Positions 22,820 through 32,675 are shown, numbered from the stretch's first letter. The stretch is 44,549 nt of DNA from Defluviitaleaceae bacterium (GCA_009780485.1 WQZZ01000003.1:1-44549), one strand, 5' to 3'. Notes: generated by a model not told the origin, from the letters alone. Numbers and translations are program-made.

Positions 22820-22864
22820 TATGAAAAAAGCTGAGGGTCTAACTATTTGCTTTATCCTCAGCTT
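22820..22864 (-). terminator. Terminator of the minus-strand ECF operon
   Basis: AAGCTGAGG (22828-22836 on plus) pairs with CCTCAGCTT (22856-22864); on the minus strand a TTTTTT run follows. It is about 65 bases past the EcfT stop. The 22682-22930 gap holds only the two terminators. Confidence 0.8.
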
Positions 22865-22930
22865 CGATTTATAGTATTTCATTTAGTTGCAGGAAAGTCT
22901 ACTATTACGAACTTCGGTTTTCGTCGGACA

Positions 22931-23749
22931 CTACCAAACACCATACAACCCTGCCACAAAATTCAGCACAAAAATCCCGCCTGTTAGTGTGGCCAGGCTG
23001 ACAAACGCACCGAGGTCACGCAACGCCATTTTCGTTTGCTTCATGCGGGTTCTTCCAATGTCACCACGGTAGCAACGAGATTCCATGGCAAGTGCCAATT
23101 CTTCGGCACGTCGAAAAGCGGAAATGAACAGGGGTACAAGTAGAGGTACAAGACTGCGTGCTTTTTTGACAATACCACCCGTGTCAAAATCCGCACCACG
23201 TGCCATTTGTGCCTTCATAATTTTGTCCATCTCCTCAATTAAGGTGGGGATGAAACGGAGGGCTATTGTCATCATCATGGCAATTTCGTGGGCTGGCACA
23301 CCAATTTTTTTCAGCGGCTTTAAGCCAAATTCAATAGCGTCGGTCAGCTGGATTGGGGTGGTTGTCAGCGTCAAAATGGACGAGCCTATGATTAGCATAA
23401 TAAGACGCAAGCCCATGCGACCAGCCGCCAGCAAGCCCTCCTGTGTAACCCTGATAAAACCAAGCTCGAACACCAAGGTTTCCCCTGGTGTGAAAAACAC
23501 GTTGAGGATTGCCGTAAACACAATGATAAACAGGATTGCCCGTAATCCACGGATTAAAAACCGTGGCGGCACTTTGGAAACCTTGATAATGGTTGCTAAA
23601 TACAACGCCGCCAAAGCATATCCTAAAAAGTTGTTGATGAAAAATATCACCACAATAAAAATCATGGTGCAAAGCAATTTCATCCTTGCATCCAGCCTGT
23701 GGATTATGGAATCCGCTGGGTAATATTGACCTATGGTGACTTTTAGCAT
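22931..23749 (-). CDS. ecfT: ECF transporter transmembrane component EcfT
   Basis: The 272-residue membrane protein has the N-terminal FPADSIIHRLDAR-like start (GQYYPADSIIHRLDARMK) shared by housekeeping EcfT proteins, about five helices, and coupling motifs AQMARGADF and AMESRCYRG. It is the shared T subunit of a group II ECF module that serves several S components encoded elsewhere. It is the last gene of the minus-strand operon, separated from EcfA2 by an unrelated membrane gene. Confidence 0.9.
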   Translation of the reverse strand: MLKVTIGQYYPADSIIHRLDARMKLLCTMIFIVVIFFINNFLGYALAALYLATIIKVSKVPPRFLIRGLRAILFIIVFTAILNVFFTPGETLVFELGFIRVTQEGLLAAGRMGLRLIMLIIGSSILTLTTTPIQLTDAIEFGLKPLKKIGVPAHEIAMMMTIALRFIPTLIEEMDKIMKAQMARGADFDTGGIVKKARSLVPLLVPLFISAFRRAEELALAMESRCYRGDIGRTRMKQTKMALRDLGAFVSLATLTGGIFVLNFVAGLYGVW

Positions 23750-23761
23750 TTTTTCACCTCT

Positions 23762-24478
23762 CTAATGTCTAGAAATCGACAACAATTTTATCAAAAGTAT
23801 GATAAACCCAAAGAAGGCAACAATAGAATTAAACAAAAGCGGTATATTCGCAATAATGTCTAGAGTTAATTCAACTTCAGAATAAATAATCAGACTGATA
23901 ACGGTACTGGAAATCGACGATACTACAAACAACCAAAAAGGTATGTCATTACCTAAGCAAAGCCATGGGTATGCACGCCTATAAGAACTATGGTGTCGAA
24001 ATATCTCATGCTTGTACTTTTTCGGCTTATTTTGAGATACCAAAACCCTTCGCACTAGGTTCAAGTAATGTTTGGAAAACGCTCTTAATTTAGTTGTGAC
24101 ATCTTTTGTCTTTGGGTTGTCCATCTCCAATTTTGACGTCAATTCCATTGTAGCAACTTGCAATTTGCCATCCCCAAGTAATTCTTCTAAAATAGAATCG
24201 CTTGCAACTTTATTTAAGAGCTGATTACATATGCGTTTGATTTCGCTCCATTCTTGTTTCCTAAAATGTAACTCTTGCTTGTTACTATATCCCTTAAAAA
24301 GGTATGGCTCAATAAATCTTTTTAAGGGTGCGTGGATTTCATGGTAAATTTTGTTGGCTTGTTCAGGGGTAAACATCAACCTTTTTTCGGACAAGTTACT
24401 GATTATTTTCCAAAGTAATGCCCATATTGCTGAAATAGTAGCCACAATCACTGAAACCGTTAACCAGAAATCACTCAT
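23762..24478 (-). CDS. Unknown membrane protein inserted in the ecf operon
   Basis: I do not recognise this 238-residue protein. It has an N-terminal transmembrane segment (about 5-25), a central charged cytosolic domain of about 140 residues, and two C-terminal segments (about 178-198 and 210-233). Its ATG overlaps the EcfA2 stop and its end lies 12 bases before EcfT, so it is translated with them, although ecfA1-A2-T are usually adjacent. The central domain is rich in Lys and Arg and its base composition looks more AT-rich than the flanks, suggesting later acquisition. Confidence 0.65.
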   Translation of the reverse strand: MSDFWLTVSVIVATISAIWALLWKIISNLSEKRLMFTPEQANKIYHEIHAPLKRFIEPYLFKGYSNKQELHFRKQEWSEIKRICNQLLNKVASDSILEELLGDGKLQVATMELTSKLEMDNPKTKDVTTKLRAFSKHYLNLVRRVLVSQNKPKKYKHEIFRHHSSYRRAYPWLCLGNDIPFWLFVVSSISSTVISLIIYSEVELTLDIIANIPLLFNSIVAFFGFIILLIKLLSISRH

Positions 24479-25323
24479 CTGCAGATGCCCTTCGATATAG
24501 CGGTTACGGCTTCATCAACGGTGAAAATGTTGGGGGGTAAGGTGAAACCTTTAGACTGCAAATCCCGCATGATGTAAGCGGTTTGGGTGCTGGATAGACC
24601 AATGGCTTCCAGCTCATCAAATTTGGAGAAAATTTCAGCAGGTGTGCCTGTCAACACGATTTTACCACCATTTATCACCAAAATACGATTCACAAGGCGG
24701 GCGATGTCCTCCATGCTGTGGGACACCAAAATAACGGTAATACCAAGGGTTTCGTGCATTCGCTTTACTTGCCCCAAAATCTCATCACGCCCACGAGGGT
24801 CAAGTCCTGCAGCGGGTTCGTCCAATACCAAAATTTCGGGACGCATGGCAAGCACCCCCGCAATTGCCACACGGCGTTTTTGTCCGCCAGACAGCTCAAA
24901 GGGTGACTTTTCGTGAAGTTCAGGGGCGATGCCCACCATTTCCAACGAAGACTTAACACGCTCATCGACTTCCTCGTTTGACAGACCTGCGTTTTTCGGA
25001 CCAAAAGCCACGTCTTTGTATACCGTCATGTCAAAAAGCTGATGTTCTGGATATTGAAAAACCAAGCCGACCTTGGTGCGGATGGCTTTAAGTCTTGATT
25101 TATCGGCATTTATGTCCTCGCCGTCAATTATAATATTGCCCGACTGGGGCTTGATAAGGGCGTTAAGGTGCTGAACCAGCGTGGACTTGCCCGAGCCTGT
25201 ATGCCCGATAAGTCCCACAAAATCACCCTTTTCAATGGTCAAATTTATCTCATCCAACGCCTTTTTCTCGAAGGCAGAACCTTTGCCGTAGTAGTGGCAT
25301 AAATTTTTAATTTCTATTGACAT
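24475..25323 (-). CDS. ecfA2: ECF transporter ATPase EcfA2
   Basis: The 282-residue ATPase shows Walker [11 protein letters not shown]-loop [10 protein letters not shown], signature [13 protein letters not shown], Walker [13 protein letters not shown] and switch LVSHS. These variants ([22 protein letters not shown]) identify the A2 half of the EcfAA' dimer. The C-terminal domain ([12 protein letters not shown] onward) is also standard. It overlaps EcfA1 by 17 bp. Confidence 0.92.
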   Translation of the reverse strand: MSIEIKNLCHYYGKGSAFEKKALDEINLTIEKGDFVGLIGHTGSGKSTLVQHLNALIKPQSGNIIIDGEDINADKSRLKAIRTKVGLVFQYPEHQLFDMTVYKDVAFGPKNAGLSNEEVDERVKSSLEMVGIAPELHEKSPFELSGGQKRRVAIAGVLAMRPEILVLDEPAAGLDPRGRDEILGQVKRMHETLGITVILVSHSMEDIARLVNRILVINGGKIVLTGTPAEIFSKFDELEAIGLSSTQTAYIMRDLQSKGFTLPPNIFTVDEAVTAISKGICR

Positions 25324-26173
25324 TCACTAACGCCTCCACCAATTGGTCGCCTGTTACAATACCCCTAGGCAAATCAACCCCACCAAGGCGTAATTTATGG
25401 GCAATTTCCGCCGCCTGTGGCACATCCAGCCCAATTTCTTTTAACTCGTCAATTTTGGTAAAGATTTCATTTGGAATACCTTCCATAACGACTTTCCCGT
25501 CGTTCATTACGATTATCCTGTCAGCCTGTGCCGCTTCATCCATGTAGTGGGTGATTAGGATTATTGTGATACCTTCGGCGTTTAGACGACGTGCAACCGC
25601 CATAACCTCTCGTCGTCCAATGGGGTCAAGCATGGCGGTGGATTCGTCCATAACAATAATATCAGGACGCATCGCCAAAATGCCAGCAATCGCAACCCGC
25701 TGCTTTTGCCCCCCCGACAAATGATGAGGAGGATTGCCCGCAAATGCCGTCATTCCTACGGCTTCCAATGCTTCATCTACCCGCTGGCGAATCTCGGCGG
25801 GCGGAATACCTAAATTCTCGGGTCCGAAAGCCACGTCTTCCTCAACAATTGTGGCTATTATCTGGTTGTCGGGATTTTGAAACACCATGCCCACAGATTG
25901 GCGTATTTCCCAAGTTTTTTCTTCCTCGGTCGTGGAAATGCCTTTCACCCACACCGTACCTTCTTTAGGTAAAAGTAAACCATTGATATGCTTAGCTAAA
26001 GTTGACTTACCAGAGCCGTTATGACCCAAAACCGCCACAAACTCCCCCTTGCTAATGGAGATGGACACGCCATCCAAAGCCACATTAGGGGGAGTTTCGT
26101 CAGTTTTGTCTTCCGTGTCAGATTGCACTGCATATTCAAACACAATTTCATCAGTTTTAACAACAATTTCCAT
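25307..26173 (-). CDS. ecfA1: ECF transporter ATPase EcfA1
   Basis: The 288-residue ATPase shows Walker [11 protein letters not shown]-loop [10 protein letters not shown], signature [13 protein letters not shown], Walker [13 protein letters not shown] and switch [13 protein letters not shown] and DESTAMLDP are the usual EcfA1 forms. ATG 26173 is selected because AGGAG precedes it; a longer frame to 26284 runs antisense-like into the Nudix gene region. There is an acidic insert at about residues 15-25 ([12 protein letters not shown]). Supplies energy with EcfA2 and EcfT to vitamin S components located elsewhere. Confidence 0.92.
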   Translation of the reverse strand: MEIVVKTDEIVFEYAVQSDTEDKTDETPPNVALDGVSISISKGEFVAVLGHNGSGKSTLAKHINGLLLPKEGTVWVKGISTTEEEKTWEIRQSVGMVFQNPDNQIIATIVEEDVAFGPENLGIPPAEIRQRVDEALEAVGMTAFAGNPPHHLSGGQKQRVAIAGILAMRPDIIVMDESTAMLDPIGRREVMAVARRLNAEGITIILITHYMDEAAQADRIIVMNDGKVVMEGIPNEIFTKIDELKEIGLDVPQAAEIAHKLRLGGVDLPRGIVTGDQLVEALVNVNRN

Positions 26174-26186
26174 AAGAACTCCTATT

Positions 26187-26654
26187 TCATTTGTAGGTGA
26201 CTTCCCATGTGGTTTCCTCACCACTCCACTTGATAAAAACTTCGTTATATTTTCCAGTTTGATGAAATAGTGGCGAGGGAGCATAATGGGGTGAGGAGAA
26301 CTTATCCTTTGGGGCAGACAGCAATTTGTCTACATCCATCCAAAATTGCTCCCCCTCATCAGTTTCGGTGATAAGGTTACCATTAAAGTCCGTGGTTTTG
26401 TACATAAAGCACATATAACGATCGTCATCTTCACGGTTGACCCAGTGGACAATCCCACAAAATTCTAAATTCGCAACGTCTAGCCCAGTTTCTTCCTTAA
26501 CTTCTCGAATAGCACAATCATATATACTTTCGCCATGCTCCACATGACCGCCAGGAAAAGCCCATCCAGGGTATTTACGTTTGCGATTTTGTACCAATAC
26601 TTCTTTGGTTTGTGGGTTTTGTATCATTATGCAAGTTGTTAATTCTACACTCAC
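26187..26654 (-). CDS. Nudix hydrolase
   Basis: The 155-residue protein has the Nudix box from GGHVEHGES to REVKEETGL, with all catalytic glutamates. Flanking residues ([20 protein letters not shown]) are those of 8-oxo-dGTP diphosphatase-like members, which remove oxidised nucleotides. The start is a GTG with GGGAG upstream. Four bases separate it from the stalk-domain gene, so it is in the same operon as that gene and EcfA1. Confidence 0.85.
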   Translation of the reverse strand: MSVELTTCIMIQNPQTKEVLVQNRKRKYPGWAFPGGHVEHGESIYDCAIREVKEETGLDVANLEFCGIVHWVNREDDDRYMCFMYKTTDFNGNLITETDEGEQFWMDVDKLLSAPKDKFSSPHYAPSPLFHQTGKYNEVFIKWSGEETTWEVTYK

Positions 26655-26657
26655 TGC

Positions 26658-27338
26658 TTACTCCCTCACCTCGAAATATTCCCTGCGAATTTCACCGCCA
26701 CCAGTAATGGTAATCGGCCAATTGCCTAGCGTTGTGGTTGACCCAATACGCCAAATCCAATAGGCATTACCATACTCGTCCGTCAACACATAACCGAGTC
26801 CTACAGCAGTGCTTGCTCCAGCCAAAAATTCCACACCCAAATGATAGTAGGTGAGGGGGCGACCTATAATTGACAGCGTTGCGTCTGTGCCACGCCCCAC
26901 TGTATAAGGAAAATCGACAACTTGGATGTGGGTGCTGGTGACATGTATTGTGCCATCATTAAAATTAACGTCCATACCCAACGCCTCTGTTACAAAACGC
27001 AAAGGTACAAGGGTTGCATAATTAATAATCATGGCTGGCACGTCCAACAAAACTTCGTTGCCGTTTACCAACGCAACATTGCTGTCAATATGCAAAACAA
27101 GGGCATTGTGCTTATGGATAATATCCACACGGCGGGCATCGCCACACCAATCAACTTCGCCACCCAAAATATCTTGGACAAACACACGAACAGGCACTAA
27201 AGTGCGTCCATCCCGCACCTCCATAGCGACTTGGATGGGTTGATTATCAAGTGTTACATTAAAATTAGCCATGGCGACAGTTGCTGGCACAAAAACCAGC
27301 ATAGCTACCAAAAATATTCCAAGAACCAGCTTTCTCAT
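26658..27338 (-). CDS. Secreted stalk-domain (copper amine oxidase N-terminal-like) protein
   Basis: The 226-residue protein has a signal peptide (about 1-24, ending VAMA) and a stalk domain of the Cu_amine_oxidN1 type (about 25-140) with GRTLVPVRVFVQDILGG and YATLVPLRFVTEALG, the two classic loops. The C-terminal 80 residues are an unassigned beta-rich part (GNWPITITGGGE). Such domains occur widely on the surface of Gram-positive anaerobes and bind no copper as far as known. Its ATG overlaps the stop of the SurA-like gene. Confidence 0.82.
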   Translation of the reverse strand: MRKLVLGIFLVAMLVFVPATVAMANFNVTLDNQPIQVAMEVRDGRTLVPVRVFVQDILGGEVDWCGDARRVDIIHKHNALVLHIDSNVALVNGNEVLLDVPAMIINYATLVPLRFVTEALGMDVNFNDGTIHVTSTHIQVVDFPYTVGRGTDATLSIIGRPLTYYHLGVEFLAGASTAVGLGYVLTDEYGNAYWIWRIGSTTTLGNWPITITGGGEIRREYFEVRE

Positions 27339-28336
27339 TAGTTACCCCAATCAATTTCAATATCACCAAAGTCAAGACCGCCAAATGGGTCTGGTTCATC
27401 GGTTACTGGTGCAAGGCTACGGAAAAGTCTTTCATTGCGACTTACATCTGCCATTTCAACCCAAAGGTCTGCATAGTTTCTAAAGTGTTGCTCACGCAAT
27501 TCAGGTAGCAAACGCTGTTCAATCCAAACTTCTTCTTCTGGTAGGTCATTTTCAAAATATTCCACACGGAAAAAGCCCCAAGTGCCAAATTGGAAAGGCA
27601 AAACCTCTGTAACATGACCGATTGTCATGCCACGTGCAAAATCAAGGTTATCCCATCCGATGTCTGTTAGGCGAGCATCCATTGCAGTGCCATCCTCATT
27701 GGTAAAGCTTTCAAGGACAAGTTCTTCCCAAAGGGCAATGGCTTCTTCTTCTGTATCGGCTTCTACGAAATGGATAAACGGAACAATGTAATTTTCCCAG
27801 TTTTCGTCAATGTACTCGTTAAATCTTTGGGAAGCTTCTTCTACATCCAAAACAAATTGGTCGCTTACATGGGCATGAACAAGTCTATACAGTACGATTT
27901 GTTCATTAAAACGCAAAAATTGGTTGCGACTAAAGCCCCATTGGCGTATTGCATCAACATCATACATTTCTAGATACATATCACGTAATAAATCGGCTTC
28001 TTCACGTGCTTCTTCCAAATCGGCAGCACTTAACGTAATTCCTAATTCTTCTGCTCTGGAAGAAACCACGTACAACTCTGTCAGACTATCAAATGTCATG
28101 TCAAAAAGTTCGTCAGGACTAAAGAACCAAATAATATCCCACATACTTCTCACAAGTTGGTCATGTTGAAAGAGCAACTCTGCACGTGAAATGCGATGAC
28201 CGTTCACTGTACCTGCGTGGTTCATGTGACGGTTATTGATTACGATTGCAGTGGTCAAAACGACCGCTAAAACAACAAAGCCTATGATGGCATTTTTGAT
28301 AAAGTTGTCACGTTTTCTTGGTTTTGGTTTAGACAT
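27338..28336 (-). CDS. SurA/PrsA-like exported peptidyl-prolyl isomerase family protein
   Basis: The 332-residue protein has a basic N-terminus and one membrane anchor (about residues 16-36), then a SurA-N-like helical domain beginning TVNGHRISRAEL and a PPIC-like portion (about 190-290, IVPFIHFVEADTEEEAIA, then GMTIGHVTEVLPFQFGTWGFFRVE). The parvulin active site residues are only partly preserved, so chaperone function is as likely as isomerase. ATG 28336 follows GGAAGGG. It would assist folding outside the membrane and is the first gene of the long minus operon to EcfT. Confidence 0.7.
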   Translation of the reverse strand: MSKPKPRKRDNFIKNAIIGFVVLAVVLTTAIVINNRHMNHAGTVNGHRISRAELLFQHDQLVRSMWDIIWFFSPDELFDMTFDSLTELYVVSSRAEELGITLSAADLEEAREEADLLRDMYLEMYDVDAIRQWGFSRNQFLRFNEQIVLYRLVHAHVSDQFVLDVEEASQRFNEYIDENWENYIVPFIHFVEADTEEEAIALWEELVLESFTNEDGTAMDARLTDIGWDNLDFARGMTIGHVTEVLPFQFGTWGFFRVEYFENDLPEEEVWIEQRLLPELREQHFRNYADLWVEMADVSRNERLFRSLAPVTDEPDPFGGLDFGDIEIDWGN

Positions 28337-28435
28337 TTTAATTTCCCTTCCTTTGTGGATATTCAATTACAGCAACCATAGATTAACTGTCCGAAAAATC
28401 GGTTCGCAATAAATCTCCGATTACTACCAAAGGGC

Positions 28436-28464
28436 AGTATAACATATTTCCCAAAAATGTGCAA
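28436..28464 (-). promoter_or_regulatory. Sigma-A promoter of the surA-like to ecfT operon
   Basis: On the minus strand TTGCAC (28464-28459), 17-bp spacer, TATACT (28441-28436). The start would lie about 100 bases before the ATG at 28336, leaving an untranslated leader that contains CCGAxxxxTCGG-like small inverted repeats. Confidence 0.75.
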
Positions 28465-28470
28465 GAGTTT

Positions 28471-29034
28471 TTATTGCATTTCTATCAAAAGAATAACAAT
28501 TTCCGTATTTGGCTCAATTGCCAGATAAATATCTATGTTTCTAAGGGTTTGTTGTACCAGAGAAAAGTTTTCCTCTGTAATTTGTATGGTAATGTAAGTT
28601 CCCACATCTGCTTCTGCGATTGTTGCTATACCTTCTGGCAGACTCTCAACTTCAGCAATGGCAGGGGCCAAATCGTCCAGCCAAAGGGTTGTGGTTACAA
28701 AACTTGTGTGAGAATCGTACCACATCTGACCGACGTCTCTTGGGGTAGGCATTGGCATGGGGAGGATTTCTCCATCTGCAAAGGTGGCTGGTGCGACACT
28801 TTCATAGGGAGGTGTCGGGCTTTGGTTCCAAAGGTTAAACCAAAAAACAAAAACAAAAACCGCCGCCGCCGCAGCTCCAACAGGCTTTACCAAACGTAAA
28901 GCGGACTTTTTACGCCTCTGCGCCCTAACACTTTGCATAATTTTGGTGTGCAAACCTTGGGGTAAGTCGTGGTCAGGCAAATCCGCCAGTAATTGCTCTA
29001 TTTTCACTTGCTCATTATTGTTGTTTTCCATCAT
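28471..29034 (-). CDS. Membrane-bound anti-sigma factor-like protein
   Basis: The protein of about 187 residues has a short cytosolic N-terminal part (LLADLPDHDLPQGLHTKIM), one transmembrane segment (about residues 52-68, AAAAVFVFVFWFNLW) and an extracellular domain. The gene lies 9 bases behind an ECF sigma gene, the standard place for an anti-sigma factor. No zinc-binding HxxxCxxC motif is present. ATG 29034 or 29031 is the start. It probably holds the sigma factor at the membrane until an external signal. Confidence 0.7.
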   Translation of the reverse strand: MMENNNNEQVKIEQLLADLPDHDLPQGLHTKIMQSVRAQRRKKSALRLVKPVGAAAAAVFVFVFWFNLWNQSPTPPYESVAPATFADGEILPMPMPTPRDVGQMWYDSHTSFVTTTLWLDDLAPAIAEVESLPEGIATIAEADVGTYITIQITEENFSLVQQTLRNIDIYLAIEPNTEIVILLIEMQ

Positions 29035-29043
29035 CAATCACCT

Positions 29044-29607
29044 CTAATAATTTTGACGCAAGCCGCCCCCGTTTTGTTCCGATAAAATTGTTTTAAGTTT
29101 TGCACGTCCACGAAATAGGCGTGACTTCACTGTTCCTACGGGCAATTGTAAAATTTCTGCCACTTCCTCATAACTATATCCGTGAATGTCTCTAAGGGCG
29201 ATTAAAGCACGGTATTGGGGTGGTAATTTTGCCAAGGTCACTTCTAAATGTTGACCCAATTCTTTGCGAACCAGCAAATCCTCTGGTCCTTCGGATTGCT
29301 CTACAAGCTCTGCCCCTATTTCTTCCATCACTTCTAGCGAGTCTGTATGTTTGCCCTTGTTGCGACGTAACATATCCATGCAGGTGTTATGGGTAATTCG
29401 TGCAATCCACGCTTTCAAAAGCTCCTCGCCACGACAACTTTTCAGGTTACGGTATATTTTTAGTGCCACTTCCTGCGTAATATCCTCCGCATCTTCGTTG
29501 TTACCCATGGTGCGTCTTGCAAGGTTGTAAATTAACTTTTCATATTTAATCAAAATTTCCTCAAAGGCTGCCATGTTACCACTTTGTGCCTTTTCTAGTA
29601 AATTCAT
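29044..29607 (-). CDS. RNA polymerase ECF sigma factor
   Basis: The 187-residue protein shows region 2 (YEKLIYNLARRTMGNNEDAE, then DITQEVALKIYRNL) and region 4 (YSYEEVAEILQLPVGTVKSR, then LFRGRAKL). These are canonical SigW-like ECF features. GAGGGGGG precedes the ATG. The anti-sigma-like gene follows directly, so the two probably regulate a cell-envelope response, perhaps including themselves. Confidence 0.92.
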   Translation of the reverse strand: MNLLEKAQSGNMAAFEEILIKYEKLIYNLARRTMGNNEDAEDITQEVALKIYRNLKSCRGEELLKAWIARITHNTCMDMLRRNKGKHTDSLEVMEEIGAELVEQSEGPEDLLVRKELGQHLEVTLAKLPPQYRALIALRDIHGYSYEEVAEILQLPVGTVKSRLFRGRAKLKTILSEQNGGGLRQNY

Positions 29608-29621
29608 TTGACAGCCCCCCT

Positions 29622-30797
29622 CTATTTTTGCAATGCAACATAAAAAAGTTTTTTAGGAAGTTCGCCTTCCTCAAACTTGATGATTTCTAGTGCTTGGAAG
29701 TCTTTCGATAGTTGGTTAATTTGCTGCGTGCCGAGAAAATGGACGATAAACCCACCGACTTCGTATAGCCCCTCTCTGTGATAAGTCCCTGTACCAAAGT
29801 GGGCATCACTGGTGTTTCTGGTAGTAAAAATGTTGATGCCCTGTGGTTTTAACACCCTCAAAATCTCTTTGTTGATGTTTTCTAGCTGGTTCATGGTAAA
29901 TGCCATACAAAAAAACATATGAGAATAGCAAGCGTCAAAAATACTATCATTAAATGGAAGCTTCTGTCTGGCATCATGCTTGGTTGTGGTTATCAGATGG
30001 GAAAGTCCCAGAGATTGTGACCTTTCCTGTATTGCATCTAAGCCTTTGTCCGAATAGTCCAGAACATGGACATTGAAGCCCTGCTCTGCAAAAAATATTG
30101 CATCACGCCCTTGTCCGCCACCCAACTCCAGAATACTCTTTACGCCATTTGCTTTGAAAAATTCCGCCGCTTTCACGGCAGACCAACTGGGGTTTGTACC
30201 GAATTTATTGCAGTTGTCGGCATATACTTGTTCCCAATGGGCTTTCTGCTCATTTAACGCTTTGTTTTCATCCTCTATAATTAGATTTAACAAAGCGATA
30301 TCCCTTTCCATTACAAGTTTCAACACCGTATTATTGCGTTCGTCTTTGTGGGAATATGTTTTGTTTTCACGCTGATTAATTATGGTGTTCAAAACTTCGC
30401 CCAAACCGTGCCACTCCACTCTTGTTTCGCTGTCGATTTCATATTGCTCCAAAGAAGGTTCACCCTTCTCCCCAACCACCTTAGCCAGAAAGCAAGTGGA
30501 CACACTGTACCAGTCGTGTAACAGGCTATTTTCCTCTACAACACCAAGACAATCAATTATCTCACAATGGCAACCCGTTTCCTCTAAAATTTCCCGTAAA
30601 ACCGCCTGTTCCTCGGTTTCTCCATCTTCCACGCCACCCCCTGGCAATGTGTAAAAGTTAAAAATCCCAACACAAATTGTTGCCACGAGACCATCATCAT
30701 CCAGCAACACTGCCGAAACCCGCTGATGGGGTTTCCTATCACAAAACCCTGATATGCCAAAAATATCGCTGTCTGTGAAGCGTTTTAGCAACTTCAT
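29622..30797 (-). CDS. Fusion of Nudix hydrolase and SAM-dependent methyltransferase
   Basis: The 391-residue protein has a Nudix domain (about residues 20-140; GGGVEDGETEEQ, then REILEETG) and a class I methyltransferase domain (about 195-391; SILELGGGQGRDAIFFAEQG, then HDARQKLPFNDSIFDACY). A helical linker with ERDIALLNLIIEDENKALN joins them. ATG 30797 follows GGGGG; an upstream in-frame ATG at 30833 overlaps asnB and is less likely. Fusion of these two activities in one chain is uncommon. The substrates are unknown; the second domain resembles tellurite-resistance/TehB-like methyltransferases. Confidence 0.8.
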   Translation of the reverse strand: MKLLKRFTDSDIFGISGFCDRKPHQRVSAVLLDDDGLVATICVGIFNFYTLPGGGVEDGETEEQAVLREILEETGCHCEIIDCLGVVEENSLLHDWYSVSTCFLAKVVGEKGEPSLEQYEIDSETRVEWHGLGEVLNTIINQRENKTYSHKDERNNTVLKLVMERDIALLNLIIEDENKALNEQKAHWEQVYADNCNKFGTNPSWSAVKAAEFFKANGVKSILELGGGQGRDAIFFAEQGFNVHVLDYSDKGLDAIQERSQSLGLSHLITTTKHDARQKLPFNDSIFDACYSHMFFCMAFTMNQLENINKEILRVLKPQGINIFTTRNTSDAHFGTGTYHREGLYEVGGFIVHFLGTQQINQLSKDFQALEIIKFEEGELPKKLFYVALQK

Positions 30798-30813
30798 ATA
30801 ACAACCCCCCAAC

Positions 30814-32649
30814 TTACCCAAAAAATTCCTCATACCAAAGCAAAAACATATAAATCGTCCAAATTTTACGGCTGTTGTCTACTTTACCAAGGCGGTGGGC
30901 ATCCAGCAAAGAAGTCAGTTTATCAACTCGGAAAAACTCCTGTGCCACCGCACTTTCAAAGGTCTTTTTAACACGAGAATAATAAGCATCGTCTTTCAGC
31001 CAAAGGCGTATAGGCACAGGAAACCCAAGCTTCTTTTTCTGCGACCACTTTGGCTGAAGATACTTTGCCGCAACCAACCTAAAGGCGTATTTCGTTACCT
31101 TTTTCGTAACCCTAAATTCTGTAGGCAATTGGGACGCAACAGCAAAAACTTCCTTGTCCATATAAGGCACACGCCCTTCCAGTGAATGTGCCATGGTCAT
31201 CTTATCAGCTTTCAGCAAAATATCTCCCACAAGCCATGTGTGAATGTCCAAAAACTGCATTTTCGTAACATCGTCATAACCTACCGTCTTTGCGTAAATC
31301 GGAGCGGTTACGCTTCGGGTGGTAGGCTCGCCTGTTCCTATACGCAAAATGTTACGTCGCTCTGCTTCACTGAAAATTTTGGCATTACCTATATAACGCT
31401 CCTCCAAATCCATAGAACCACGCAAAAGAAAGTTGCGACCACGAAAAGCTGGCAATTTACCAGCAACCTTGCCGATGCCACGGCGTAAAAACCTAGGCAA
31501 CACAGAAATTGGTCGCACAGATTTTGGCTCTTGGTAAATATTATAACCACCAAACAATTCATCCGCACCTTCGCCACTCAAAACCCCTTTAACGTGTTGA
31601 CTTGCCACTTGGCTGACAAAATATAAAGCAATGGCAGCGGGGTCTGCCAAGGGTTCATCCATATGATATTGTATCTTGCCCAAATTATCCCAATATTCTG
31701 CCGTTGAGATAATTTTGCTATGGTTTACAATCCCCAAATCCTTAGACAATTCCTCGGCATAACCAATCTCATTGTAACCCTCATAATCAAAACCAACTGT
31801 AAATGTCGCATCCCCACCAAACCGTGCGGCAACAAGACTAGAATCCACCCCGCTGGACAAAAACGAGCCAATCGGCACATCAGACACCAAATGAGCCTTT
31901 ATAGACCCCCCCACAACCTCATCAATCTGCTCCACTGCTGAATTTAAGGCACTTTCACGCTCCGACTTGGATACCTTACGGGATGCCGAAAATTCCGCTT
32001 GCCAATACCGCTCAATCTGCACTTCTCCATTCTTAAATCTCATAAAATGGGCAGGCGGAAGCTTATGAACCCCCTTCAACATACATTCATCCAAAACCGA
32101 ATATTGAAAAGACAAATAAGCAGACAAAGCATCAAGGTTAATTTCCTTCACAAAATCTGGATGTTCCACCAAAGATTTAATTTCAGACCCAAACAGCAAT
32201 TCGCCGCCAAAAATGCCGTAATAAAAGGGCTTTATACCAAAATAGTCACGGGCAACAAAAAGCTCACCTATGTCACGGTCGTGGATGACAAAGGCAAACA
32301 TCCCCCGCAGTTTATTCAACATTTCGCTACCATATGTGGCGTAAAGGTTCAGCAAAACCTCGGTATCACTATTAGTCGTAAAGCTGACACCTTGCCCTTG
32401 CAATTCCTCCCGCAAGGTTTCATAATTATAAATCTCGCCATTAAAAACAATTGTATATCGACCATCCGCCGTGGTCATTGGCTGGTTGCCATGCTCCAAA
32501 TCCAAAAACGCCAGACGGCGAAAACCAAAATTTACCCCATCCGCCGTAAAATAACCCTCGCCATCAGGTCCACGGTGGGCAATTTTATCAGTCATAGCCT
32601 TCAAAACGGCGTTGTTTTCACGCCCTGTAAATCCTGTAAATCCGCACAT
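30814..32649 (-). CDS. asnB: Asparagine synthetase (glutamine-hydrolysing)
   Basis: The 611-residue enzyme converts aspartate, glutamine and ATP to asparagine. The class II amidotransferase domain starts at Cys2 (MCGFTGFTG) and keeps RGPDGEGYF and FNGEIYNY; the synthetase domain has the ATP pyrophosphatase loop FLSSGVDSSLVA, GEGADELFGGY and SLEGRVPYMD. Length and motif order fit AsnB. It starts about 25 bases downstream of the trmL stop on the minus strand. Confidence 0.95.
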   Translation of the reverse strand: MCGFTGFTGRENNAVLKAMTDKIAHRGPDGEGYFTADGVNFGFRRLAFLDLEHGNQPMTTADGRYTIVFNGEIYNYETLREELQGQGVSFTTNSDTEVLLNLYATYGSEMLNKLRGMFAFVIHDRDIGELFVARDYFGIKPFYYGIFGGELLFGSEIKSLVEHPDFVKEINLDALSAYLSFQYSVLDECMLKGVHKLPPAHFMRFKNGEVQIERYWQAEFSASRKVSKSERESALNSAVEQIDEVVGGSIKAHLVSDVPIGSFLSSGVDSSLVAARFGGDATFTVGFDYEGYNEIGYAEELSKDLGIVNHSKIISTAEYWDNLGKIQYHMDEPLADPAAIALYFVSQVASQHVKGVLSGEGADELFGGYNIYQEPKSVRPISVLPRFLRRGIGKVAGKLPAFRGRNFLLRGSMDLEERYIGNAKIFSEAERRNILRIGTGEPTTRSVTAPIYAKTVGYDDVTKMQFLDIHTWLVGDILLKADKMTMAHSLEGRVPYMDKEVFAVASQLPTEFRVTKKVTKYAFRLVAAKYLQPKWSQKKKLGFPVPIRLWLKDDAYYSRVKKTFESAVAQEFFRVDKLTSLLDAHRLGKVDNSRKIWTIYMFLLWYEEFFG

Positions 32650-32675
32650 ATCTTTCTCCTTTGTATCGTCCGTGG

